Of a stretch of 64,000 nucleotides of DNA, positions 10,636-20,392 are shown piece after piece (within the stretch, counting starts at the first letter, position 1; each line of letters begins with the position of its first letter). The DNA comes from Entrophospora sp. SA101 (taxonomy: Eukaryota > Glomeromycota > Glomeromycetes > Entrophosporales > Entrophosporaceae). The stretch lies in the NCBI GenBank assembly GCA_958430865.1, contig CAUDNR010004098.1, forward strand, positions 1-64,000, in the 5' to 3' direction. The notes below the pieces were generated by a model. It worked only from the letters and a program-made list of their open reading frames with translations. It was not told the DNA's origin and searched no databases. A program made the translations under genes and the position numbers.

Positions 10636-12912
10636 TTAGCGATTAAATTGGATAATCTGTGCAGTTTGTTGAATTTGCTGATATTGAATAAATTCAACTT
10701 TTAAACTTTCCAAATTTTCCTGATTTGGAATTTCTTCGGAAGTTTTTTGTTTTATGTTTTTTAGTCAGGCAACTAATTCATAATCAGTAGGGTGGAGACC
10801 AATATTTATTCAATCTTTTGTTTGCATATAATTAAGCTTTAAGCTTGTTCATTTTTTAATTAATTCTTCAGTAAAGTTAGAATGAATGTTTTGTCAGTCT
10901 TGAGTTTGCTCTTTCAATAAATCAGTTTGCTTTTCGATTGCTTTAAACCAGGATTGCTCAGCTAATTGTGTTCTCTGCTCTTGAAATCCTTGTTTAAAAC
11001 TTTCTAAACTCTTATCAAGTTTTTCTAGGAAGGTTTTTAACTCTTCCAAACTAAGGTTGAGAAGATTTGATTCCCAAATTTCTCCAACCTTAAAAACATC
11101 ATGGTCAGCACTAAAAGGGTAAGGTTTATCTTTAACTAGAGCTAAAATTTTAATAGTCTCCATGGTTACTCGGCTTGGTTCAGCAATGCTTCAAACAACC
11201 TTTTCTAGAGACTGATAATTTTTATCAAACAAAGAAAGGTTTATTTTATCTTTAATAAAGATTTCTTGAATTTTCTTGAGACACTTTTTTAAATTTTTTT
11301 CTTGAATAAGAGTTCCGGTTAAATTAATAGTGTCTCCAATGATTCCCATTGAGGTTTCGGCTACTTCTCCTCCGGGAATTGCCTTAGCTATTTTGCTAGT
11401 AATACCCATCATACTATTAAAAGTAGTAAGTTTGGTGGACTTACTTTTATTTGCTAGTCTACAATAGCAATCAATTAATTTATTAAGGACTGCTTGCCGA
11501 TAATTAATAAAGAGTTCCTTGGTGCCAAGAAAAAGAATAACCTGGTTGATTGCCTTTTGCTCTTGCGGAGTAATTTCTTGATTAGTTAAAATTTCATTGG
11601 TTTTTTCTTCTACATCCTTTGCCAGTTGTTGATATTGAATATTATATTGAGTTTGATTATTAAAGATTGCATTATTTCCTGTGGACACTTGCTGGTTAGT
11701 TCCTGAAATAATAAATTGTTGAGTTGGTCTGTCTTTTATTATGGCAATTTGCCCTTTCATTTCGGCTAATTCTAGTTTTAGTTCTTGGTAATTCTTATTT
11801 TGTTCTTGGCTGGTTTTTTCGTGCTTTTCTACAATTGCTTTTTCTTCTTTGTTATAAGTTATTTGTTTTAAGGTTTGTTTTTGTTCTTCTATATAGATAG
11901 TTTTGTTTTTTAGTCTTTCTTCTAATTCTAGTTCTCAATCAACTAGCTTTTCACAATCACTTAAGATAGGTTGAAGTTTGTCAACAAAATCTTCACCCTG
12001 TCTCTCTTCCAACACATCTTCAATTTTATTACACTCCTTTTTAAGTTTGCGAGAAGGAGAACCTTGTTTTTCTGCTTTCTTGAACTCTAAATAAGTAGTA
12101 ATTAATTGCTGGATTAACTCTTTTTCTGGTAAAACATTTAAAAAGTCTTGAATGATTTTTTGTTTTTGAGTTTTGATTAAGTTGGTTAACTCTTGGACTC
12201 TTAATTCAAGGTAATTGATCTTAGTTTCTTGCTCTTCAAAAAGGACTTGTTTCTCTTCCAACTCTTGAATTTTTGTCTCTGACTTAGCCAACTCAATTTC
12301 TAACTCTTTTTTTAATTCTTTTGCACTTTCGACAGCTTCTTTTGCATAAAGTATTAACTCTTTTGTGCTTCCGGGAGCAGAAATACTATCTTTTCTTTGT
12401 GTCCTTTTTCTTAACTCAATCACTAATTCATCTTTTGCCTTTGGAGAAAGCGAAAGCATAACTTCTTTGATGAATTTTTTTAAGTCGTTGTATTTTAGGG
12501 AATTTTTCTCAACTAATTTGATTAGCGAAAAGTTTTTTAAGCTCTTGGATAAATGCTCTAAATCCAAAGTAATTTCAGTGTTGCCATCTATCTCTAATTA
12601 TTCCAAACTTTCCAAACCTTTTAAAAATCCTAAACTAGTTAAAAGATTTTTGCGGGCATTTAATTTTTTTATCTGAGGACAGTTTTCAATTACTAAATCT
12701 TGCAGACTACAGTCTCAGATGGTGCATTCTTGTAGTTGAGGTAGGTTTCTAAGAGTTATTTTGTCGATGTTTTTAATGTCCCGCAAGTATAATTTTTCTA
12801 AGTTCGGATAGTCTTCAGCAACTAATTTTCCTTGGAAGTCTTCTCGCTTAAGTTTTATTTCTTTCTCTTCTTTAGGATATTCCTTATTGAACCATTCTTG
12901 ATTGTTAATCAT
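10636..12912 (-). pseudogene. LRR/coiled-coil W-module protein interrupted by one in-frame TAA
   Basis: One frame runs over 759 codons with a single TAA at 12598-12600. N-terminal part: MINNQEWFNKEYPKEEK and leucine-rich repeats. After the stop the repeats resume directly (LEIDGNTEITLDLEHLSKSL), then coiled coil (about residues 190-380), a less charged middle, and at the C-terminus a Trp-rich module (WTSLKLNYMQTKDWINIGL) and the tail QQTAQIIQFNR. The stop sits in the middle of a repeat where Tyr or another residue would fit, so it is a nonsense change, a read-through site, or an error. Six bases separate it from the kinase gene upstream, so both are likely in one transcript. Confidence 0.65.
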
Positions 12913-12918
12913 AATATT

Positions 12919-15429
12919 TTATTTTATTCTTCTGTGAGGTCAGCAACATCAACTATTGTTAGGAGGATTTTGAACGACCGCTACTTGTTCACTTGCTTCA
13001 GTGTCTATAGTATTTGAAATTTCTGACTGTTGAGGGTTAGTATTAACTTGGTTATCCGCAGGTTGCTCAACCCCCTCTTCTGCTTGTCTAAAAGAAAGCT
13101 TGATTTCTTCTTCACTACTTTGCTCCAATTCCACTACTAAAGTAGAAGATTGATTAGTTGTTTGCTGATCTTGGCTTCCTTGAACAGAAATTTGCTTTTG
13201 TTCTAACTCAAGTAGATGATAATTTTCACAATAACGAATAATTTCATCCATTTTTTCCGTCGCAAACCCTCTCTTTTTCAATTCTTCTTCCAGTTTCTCT
13301 TCTAGTTCTCGGACATTTTTTTTTGCTTGGGCATCTTTTTGGTCTTTTAGCGATTTGTTTTTAGCCTTAACATAACCTCTCACCGTTTCTTTCAATTCAC
13401 TACTAATTTCTTGGAGTTGAAGCAGATTAGCAATTTCGCTGGTTGGTAAAAGCCTGCTAGTATAAACTGTCCCTTTATGGGATTTATATTTAGGAAATTT
13501 TATCTCTTCAGGTAATTTTTGGTTATATTCTTCAATTTCCTTATATTGACGATAAAACTCAGTATCTTTTCTACTTCTGACTTCTCCCCATCAACCACCC
13601 AAAGTTAATTCTTCAAGACTAGCCGGACGCTTCATAGGATTAGCATCCCAACAACGTTTAATCAAATTTTCTAACAGTGGTGGTATTTTAATCTGAAATT
13701 GGGGTCGTAATCCTTGACAAATTTTTAAAGCTAAATCAGCATCATGAGGTGATTCTTTATAACACTTTTCTCTGGAGTCATAGGTTGTATAAGGAGGCAA
13801 GCCAGTGAGTACTTCATAAGCAATAATGCCAAAAGAGTAAATGTCTGAAGCTTGAGTATATGGTTCTCCTCTAAGTACTTCCGGAGCCACATAAGGTAAT
13901 ACTCCGTATCTTTTCCCATCGTCCTTTTCATCAGCCGGTCGGCATAAGCCTAAATCAGCAACTTTACACCAAATAATGGTGTTGGGGTCATCATGATTTA
14001 GTATGTTTCCGGGATGAAAGTCTTGGTGTGTCAGTCCATTCTCGTGAACTGTATTTAATCCATCTTTAATATAGTGTAATTGCAAGATTCTAAATTGCAA
14101 ATTTTTATGACTATTTTTGTCCAAGTAGTGTTTTAGGTTGCCATCAGGAACATATTGCATCACTATCGCGTAATTTTTAGTAATAGGATCTTGAGAAATT
14201 CCATAGCATCCAACGATCGTGCCATTATCATTATCCATTTTATGATTGATTACCTCCTGTAAAAAATTAGCCGCCACGTTCTGGGAGTTATCGAGAATTT
14301 TTAAAGCAATTTTTTTATTTTCTCATTCTGCCTTATACACTTTACCAAAACCTCCATCAGCAATATGCTCGATATCAGCAAATTGTTCATAAGGAATTCA
14401 TTCCAATTGCTTTCCATCAGACTGTAATCTTCGGATAAACTGATCGATTTTCGGATTACCACTAATTCGCTTTTCAGGATTTTGTTGAGAGTAGCGGAAA
14501 GCACATGGCTGACATAAATAAATTTCAGTGTTGGGTTGTTGGCATTCCTTGCATAATCCATAGTTTTTATAACTTTCTTTTAAGTTTTTAAAGTCCTCTT
14601 CGTTACTTAAAATTCACTCAACATCAACTTTTTTAATGTTTCTAAGCCAATCAGCAAAGTCGTGATCGACTAATTCAATACCTGCATCTGTTCAATTTTT
14701 AATTTCTTCTTCACTGAATCCTTTTTTTCTTCATGTTTCTTTTTGAACTTTTTTGAGTGCTTCTTTATTAGTTTTTCTTCAGCTCTCTAGTCTGTTTTTG
14801 TGAGAAGCAAGTTGTTCTTCAATAATTCGGCATTTAGCCTCTTTTCTTTTGTCTGCTGAGTATTTAAAAACCTTAATGCTCTTTGGCAAATATTCTAGAC
14901 CAGAATCTAGGTCAGTATTTCTAATATCAAATCTTTCTAATCTACTTAAATTCTGCAAAGGTTTTAGACTACTCACAAAACGATTATAAATTCCTTGCTG
15001 GATTTTTTCTTGGTTATCATTTCCTAGTTCCAATCTCTTTAAGTTAACCAAATTCTTTAAAAAATTTAGATCTTGTTCAGCAAAGTTATTATTTCTAATA
15101 ATTAGTTCTTCCAAGTTTAAATTATGACTTAAATCTAAGTTAGTTAATTTATTATCTCAGCAATAAAGTTTCTTTAAATTAAGACAATCCTGAACATTTA
15201 AACTGGTTAATCGGTAATTATTAGTAACATCCAATATTTCAAGCTTTTCATTATTAATTATTTGCAGTTGGGTGAGGTTTTTTTGATCAGGAATATGTAT
15301 TATTTCTAAATTAGGATAATCAGTGATGATTAAGGAACCGTGAAGTTGTTCTGAATCATTTGCTTTAATTTCTTTAGTTTCTTGTTTGTTAGGATATTTA
15401 TTGTTTAGCCAGTTTTGAGCATTTACCAT
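12919..15429 (-). CDS. LRR-protein kinase fusion, kinase of Rhizophagus type
   Basis: 836 residues, one frame with TGA as Trp. Residues 1-215: MVNAQNWLNNKYPN and leucine-rich repeats. About 225-275: Trp-rich module (WRKKGFSEEEIKNW, DFADWLRNIK). About 290-315: CxxC pairs (LCKEC, LCQPC). Kinase from W344 (WIPYEQF): glycine loop IADGGFGKVYKA, lysine in IALKIL, catalytic loop LTHQDFHPGNIL (about 466), DLG at 492, VLPYVAPEVLRGEPYTQASD and CWDANPMKRP. The linker and kinase strongly resemble the kinase family expanded in arbuscular mycorrhizal fungi, suggesting transfer from the host. HQD replaces HRD and DLG replaces DFG, as in some active tyrosine-kinase-like proteins. The C-terminus is coiled coil. 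The ribosome site GAGGAGG lies in a leader ORF. Confidence 0.8.
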
Positions 15430-15430
15430 G

Positions 15431-15493
15431 CTAGTTGATTACTCCTCCTCTCTTGTTTATTTCTTGATTTTTATTTGTTACTACCTTTTTCAT
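15431..15493 (-). CDS. 20-residue leader ORF before the LRR-kinase gene
   Basis: MKKVVTNKNQEINKRGGVIN, ending TAG one base before the kinase-gene ATG. The GGAGGAG ribosome site of the kinase gene is inside it, and a TATAAAAATA element (15501-15510) lies 7 bases before its ATG. Same layout as 3831-3887. Confidence 0.4.
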   Translation of the reverse strand: MKKVVTNKNQEINKRGGVIN

Positions 15494-15500
15494 GATATTG

Positions 15501-15510
15501 TATTTTTATA
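15501..15510 (-). promoter_or_regulatory. TATAAAAATA promoter-like element
   Basis: Minus-strand TATAAAAATA just before the leader ORF of the LRR-kinase gene; one of several copies before genes here. Confidence 0.45.
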
Positions 15511-15523
15511 TGATAACTAAAAA

Positions 15524-15964
15524 CTATCCCGATAAAATAAACATAAAAGTTTTTGGCTTTTTCTTCTTTGACCCACCTGCTAATTCCCCTACGTTGTCTA
15601 ATTTATTCCGCAAAGTTTTTACTTCCCTTGCTATGCTTTGGCGAATCAATTCGGTAAAGGTTTCACTACCAACTCCAAACTTCAAAGCAAATTCGATTTT
15701 ATTTTTAAGCAAGTACTCTCACGCTCAATGCTCTTGGTTTTTTTCTTTTTCTACCACTTCATTTAATAATTGTTTGCCAAATTTATTAGCAGTTTCTAAA
15801 CAATTAGCTAAATTATTCGCTTTTTTGAGTTTGTTCTCTCAAATTTTTAATTGCTTTTAAATTTGTCTTTCTTGGGCTTGCAGTTCGGCAATTTGAACTT
15901 CCAATTTAGTTTTTTTCTCAGTAGGGAGAGAAAGTCCCTGATTATCGATTAATGAATTTTTCAT
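15524..15964 (-). pseudogene. coiled-coil protein gene with an in-frame TAA
   Basis: A frame starting MKNSLIDNQGLSLPTEKKTK runs 35 codons to a TAA (15857-15859) and then stays open for about 110 more codons (KQLKIWENKLKKANNLANCL ... KKKKPKTFMFILSG). Either the second part is a separate gene with an unclear start or one gene carries a nonsense codon. Helical, charged, not recognised. The mid-part has EFALKFGVGSETFTELI. Confidence 0.45.
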
Positions 15965-16898
15965 AATTAAATGAAATTAGTCCCGCTAGGGTGCCATTTC
16001 CCCAATTGTCTTGGGGGAATTGGAAAAAATAACCGAATTATGGTTTTTTCGCGTAAAAATTACTTCGCTCTAAGGAGAAAAAAATTTTTGCCTGTGGATT
16101 TACTCCTTGACAAAAATAGGAATTTGGTTATTTTTTTCACTTTGGGCGGCTTGCCGAACAAAGGGCAGGGGTTAAGTCAAAAATTTCTTATTAAAAATTT
16201 AGTAATTTCAAAAGATAATCAGGGGGTTCACCCGCCAAATAAAACGATTGAAAAAAAACCCTTGGGAGCCATAATTGCCACCAAACAGCCAGCAAATCAA
16301 GCATAAAATTCAAGGAAACCAACAAAAAAGCGTTAATCACCAGGCGATAACTGCTAAATTTGGCTCAATTCTTACGCCAGAAATAAGAAAAAGCCAGCAA
16401 CCATTAATCTGGGAAAAAGACGCATAAAAATAAATGAATTTGCTCGGAATTGGCGGAGGAAACTTTGCCATAATTACCGCGAAAATAGAAAGCAGCAGTA
16501 TAAAACAAATTGACGATAATATTCACCAAATCTCACCAAAAAGCAATTATTCGCCAAAAAGACCCGCAAGGAAAAAAATGCTTTGGGAATATAAAAAAGT
16601 GGTTGCTGGATAATTGCGATTAATTTTAAAGACAGAGTTAACCATTAAGGGGGTGCTGAAATGGAGCAGTAAAATTTACGGCTTGAAAAAGACTATTTAA
16701 AAGATTTCTTGTCCGCTTGGGAAAATTACCCAACGGGACTAATTGGGGTATGGGGGAAACTAGCATAGACAGTTTGGGCGATGGAGTTGGGATTATTCCT
16801 TTTTTACTTTCCTAACAATTAATAAGGGAATTAGTCTGTCAAAAAACGCTGAATACGAAGAATATTTACCAAGAAAATCATTAAAAATACCTCATTAA
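15965..16898. other. about 930 bases without a convincing gene
   Basis: Short open frames exist on both strands (for example 16434-16616 plus) but none looks like a known protein. Minus-strand pieces around 16230-16330 read as hydrophobic segments broken by stops, so this may be a decayed membrane-protein gene. Composition is somewhat richer in G and C than the neighbours. Confidence 0.35.
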
Positions 16899-17510
16899 AT
16901 GGCTAGAAAAAGAAGAAATAAACATTCCAAATATACAAACGAAAAACACCTTGAATTAATTGGAATAACCGCTGAAATATTATTAGTAATTTCATGCACA
17001 ATTTCCATTTATAAAAAGTCAGATGTAATAGTTACAACTATCTTAACTACAATTGCAATTCTGTTATTTTTCGCATTATTAATTTATTTTGTCAATAAAA
17101 TAAAAAGACTTGAAAAAGATCTACAAAAAGAAAAAAATGAAATCAGAAAATTAAGAAAAAAGACATGTAAAATTTGTAAAATTGTTTACGCAAGTATGGT
17201 GGACCAATCAATTAGTTTTGATGAAAACTTTGACAAATACGCACTTCCATTTCCGTATTATGAAGGAGATGATGATAGTTACATGGTAGATTATAATCGG
17301 ATTTACCGCTTAGATAACTATCTTTTTATTAGTTTTCATGACGAGGATAGCGAAGGGAAATGCTACCTGATAAACCTTATTGATGGATTAATTTATCTCC
17401 CCATTGACAATAATGGATGAAAATGTGTTTTAGGAGACAGAGAAACTTTTTATAGACAACTTTGCTCGGAAAGAGCAAACCATTTTGGTAGGCTTGGTCA
17501 ATTTCTTTAA
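16899..17510 (+). CDS. two-span membrane protein, unknown
   Basis: 203 residues. Basic N-terminus, two hydrophobic spans (LELIGITAEILLVISCTISI and IVTTILTTIAILLFFALLIY), a short coiled stretch (KIKRLEKDLQKEKNEIRKL), CKIC, then a soluble acidic domain with DDDSYMVDYNRIYRL and LINLIDGLIYLPI. The start follows TTAAAAATAC 8 bases downstream. No family recognised. Confidence 0.6.
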
Positions 17511-17561
17511 CTAATTTTTGGTTAATTATTACTAGAAGTCCCTAAAACTAACTATATAATC

Positions 17562-18170
17562 ATGTCTCGTCTCGTCATGCCTTTCACTAAAATAGTCATT
17601 ACCGGCAATAAAGGAGGAACTGGCAAAACCACCATTGCTGCCTTATTAGCCGAATATCTAAATCACCTCAATAAAAAAGTCCAGTTAATCGACACTGACC
17701 CCAATCAAGCCCTCCAAGCTTGAATTAATAATTGCTCCCAAGAAAAACGTCACGTCTCGTCTCGTCCCCCAGTAGCTTATCAGCTAATCGACACAGCTGG
17801 AGTAAGTGGCGGTTATTTAACTCATATCAAACAAGCCGACATTATTTTAGTCCCTTTTGTTCCCCATTATGTTGATTTACAAGTCATTATTCCTTGATTT
17901 CAGTCTCTCCCCAAAGAAAGACAAAAAAGAGTTTACTTTCTCCCCAACCGCTACCAAAAAACCAAAGAACAAAAAGAAGGCTTACAGCAATTAAACGAGA
18001 CGAGACGGGACATGAAAGCAGGAGTGATATTGTCTCCCTTGTCCCAGCGCCCTGCTTTGTATGGTTCACTATTGAATGGAAATAAAGATAATTTTTTCAT
18101 CCAAAAAGACAGCCAACAAGCCCAAGAAATCTTTACCCAATTATTCAACCACTATGCGAAAAATCACTAA
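17562..18170 (+). CDS. ParA-family partition ATPase, copy 1
   Basis: 202 residues. The deviant Walker A motif is [10 protein letters not shown] (about residues 15-24), followed by [14 protein letters not shown] (TGA as Trp) and [10 protein letters not shown]; a short ParA typical of small plasmids. It acts with a DNA-binding partner to distribute plasmid copies; the partner is the overlapping RHH gene (17 bp overlap). An in-frame second ATG (17577) is an alternative start ([10 protein letters not shown]). Three TCTCGTCTCG-type repeats lie in the coding sequence. Confidence 0.85.
17564..17576 (+). promoter_or_regulatory. GTCTCGTCTCGTC repeat, possible partition-protein site
   Basis: The same 13-mer recurs at 17754-17766, and its inverse core CGAGACGAGAC at 17996-18006. 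RHH partition proteins often bind short direct repeats near their own promoter, so these may be operator or centromere-like sites. Copies at the matching positions exist in the second duplication (42101 onward). Confidence 0.4.
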
Positions 18171-18441
18171 ACAAATCAATGTTGAAGAAATCAAACAACT
18201 TAACCGCTCCATGCGAATTACTTTTGCTCTAAACGCCCATTTGTGCCAGCAAGCCGAGAATATGCTAAAATCACAATGAGCGAGAAATAATTATACTTAC
18301 TCTTCACTTTCAGAACTAATTCGCAAGGGTTTACAGGCTTATCAAAATGGGCAAATCAAGGTTAATTTAGTGGAGAGAGACAAACACACTCCCAAAAGGG
18401 AAATTACCGTGCGATTTAGCCTTAATCCTGATTTACATTAA
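18154..18441 (+). CDS. RHH partition partner, truncated copy
   Basis: 95 residues against 124 in the intact copy at 42691. It keeps the first ribbon-helix-helix (YSSLSELIRKGLQAYQNG) and the strand of the second (REITVRFSLNPDL) but loses the helices of the second because the duplication ends at 18436. It may be unable to dimerise normally. Confidence 0.7.
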
Positions 18442-18513
18442 TTCACTTTCGCGATCAGAGGAACAAAAAATCCGCCCGTCGTGTTTTATTCCTTCGTATT
18501 CGTCATCTCATTT

Positions 18514-18624
18514 TTGACAATTTTTACAGTTAGAAAAGCAGTTGGCTAATCTTCAACTGCAAGAAGAGAAAAAACAAGAGCAGCAAGCTCTTCAAATTCA
18601 GCAAAGTTATCAACCCAAACAATA
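18514..18624 (+). pseudogene. C-terminal remnant of a coiled-coil protein
   Basis: Open frame without a start: QFLQLEKQLANLQLQEEKK, then EQQALQIQQSYQPKQ and stop. It carries the shared AQI/LQI-type tail and resembles the end of the protein at 35611. It seems to be the 3' piece of a gene cut by arrival of the par duplication. Confidence 0.5.
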
Positions 18625-18715
18625 AATTCAAAACAATTTCTCTTTCTTTTCCAAAATGAGTCGCCTTTTGCATTTTCACAGTGCAACTGGCAAATATTGC
18701 TAAAATTATAATATT

Positions 18716-20200
18716 ATGAAAGATTGAACAAGCATTCATTCTGGTTTTACACTCTACTGAAAAAAACAATGAAAAAAATGAGGTTTTGGTTATGCCGAAG
18801 CTGAGAAGTGGATCGAATTAGGACTAGAACCGGAAGATGTATATTTCGCTGACTGGTTAGTAGAAGAAAAAGGTTGCACTCCTGAACGTTCAACTAAAGA
18901 ATACATTAAAAGTTTGAAAAAGGAATATAGCAGAGAAGAAAGAGAAAAAGGAAAATGAAGAGAAAAAGGTTTTGCTGCTGAAGAACACGAAGAATGAATC
19001 GACTCTGGCTTAAGTCTCAGTGACTACAACTTTGCTTATTATTTGCTTAAGGAAGACCATAGCCCCCAAGGAATTGATGCTAGTAAAATTCAATCTTTAA
19101 GGGAAGAATATAGAGAATGGCAAAAAAAATTAACTGCTCAAGAATGATTGGATTACTTTTATCCTCCGGAAATAAGGTCGAAAGTCGAAGAATTAGAGGA
19201 AATTACTTTTAGAAAAAAGCCTGTTCAATCCTTGAAATTAAAGGGTTTTCGAAATTTAAAGGAGTTACGTTGTTTTTATAACCAAATAAATTCGTTAGAC
19301 CTTAGTGATTGTTGACGTTTGGAAGAGTTATATTGCCCTAGCAACCGGTTAAAGGAGATAAAGTTACCTGATGAGTTCATTTTTCTCAGAAAAATTGATT
19401 GTTCAAATAACGAATTGACTGAATTAAATTGATTACCTAAATCTTCGGGGTCGCTGAAAGAATTAAATATAAGTGATAATGACTTTTCTGCCCAAGACTT
19501 ATCGGTTTTTAGAAAAACACAGGATAGTTGTTGGTCGCTTAAAAAGTTAATAATAGGAAATAATCGTTTTTATGGAAATTTGGAACCTTTAGAAAAACTA
19601 GTCGATTTGGAATTATTAGACATTAAGCACACGGATATTGAAGGAGGAATTGAATATTTGCCAGAAAGCATTAAGTTTTTATTTTGTGATTTCAAAAAAA
19701 GTGAAGAAAATGAATTAAGTAAAATCTATCAAGAGTTAGAGCTTTTTCGTAGCGAAAATGAGGACTATAATTATGACCTAAAGTCATGAAAAAAATCTCG
19801 TTTAATTCAACTAACTAAAGAAAATAAAGCATTACAAGAAGAAAACAAACAGTTGCAAGAACAAAAAACTGACCTTAAAAAGCAAATTCAAGTCAAGAAT
19901 GAAGAACTGGTTATAGAAAGAGAAACCAACCGAGAAAGTGCTGAATTAATGGATAATTTTTATCGGAAAAATCCACCTCGGGAAGATTTAGTCTTGAAGA
20001 ATATTCTTTGTGGAATTAGTAACGATTATTTAGAAACTAATCGGGAAAATAAGCAATTAAGGAAAGAGATTCAAGAATTAGAAAAAAATTTAGAAACAGT
20101 TGAAAAATTACTTGAGCTCCACGATCAAGAACAGCAAACTGCTCAGATTCTTCAACCAACTAACCAACCTTACGGCACTCCTGGATCTAATAAAAAATAA
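18716..20200 (+). CDS. W-module/LRR/coiled-coil protein with AQI tail
   Basis: 494 residues. Two Trp-rich modules: MKDWTSIHSGF with KWIELGLEPEDVYFADWL, then EEWIDSGLSLSDYNFAYYLL. Then LTAQEWLDYFYPPEIR, and leucine-rich repeats (about 160-350) such as LYCPSNRLKEI and IDCSNNELTEL, ending in the capping pattern GGIEYLPESIKFL. Next a coiled coil (about 365-470) and the tail EQQTAQILQPTNQPYGTP-GSNKK. This is the most complete intact representative of the modular family. A TATAAT sits only 4 bases before the ATG, so the mRNA may be leaderless. No membrane span. Confidence 0.75.
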
Positions 20201-20360
20201 TGTATCTACTCAAAAAGCAGAAATAACACAATTAGTAGAACAACAAATTAGCCAACCTCAAAAGTTAAAAGTTGACAGCAAACTCAAACTGCTCAAATTA
20301 TCCAGTTGCCCCCAGAAATATTTAAAAAGGCTAGCTGCGTTTTTTTGGTACTCTAAAAAA
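20201..20360 (+). pseudogene. second degenerate C-terminal tail
   Basis: Directly after the stop of the preceding gene, two overlapping frames encode VSTQKAEITQLVEQQISQPQ and then QTAQIIQLPPEIFKK. Together they look like the 3' end of another coiled-coil gene with one frameshift and no start. Confidence 0.4.
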
Positions 20361-20392
20361 ATCTTGAAACTAAATCGGCAACAGGGTTAAGT

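Larger units (their letters stand above)
17561..18436 (+). repeat. 876-bp duplication, copy 1 (parA plus truncated RHH gene)
   Basis: Identical as far as I can read to 42098-42973 (offset 24537). The copy begins at the parA start codon and ends inside the following gene. To the right of the end lies the leftover tail of a coiled-coil gene (18514-18624), so copy 1 appears to be the inserted, partial one. Confidence 0.9.

Noticed and set aside
13731..13931. Second minus-strand ORF within the kinase region
   Set aside because: Different frame from the kinase; the kinase frame shows all catalytic motifs.
14301..14561. Minus-strand ORF of 86 codons before the kinase
   Set aside because: Out of frame; the real frame there encodes the CxxC linker and glycine loop.
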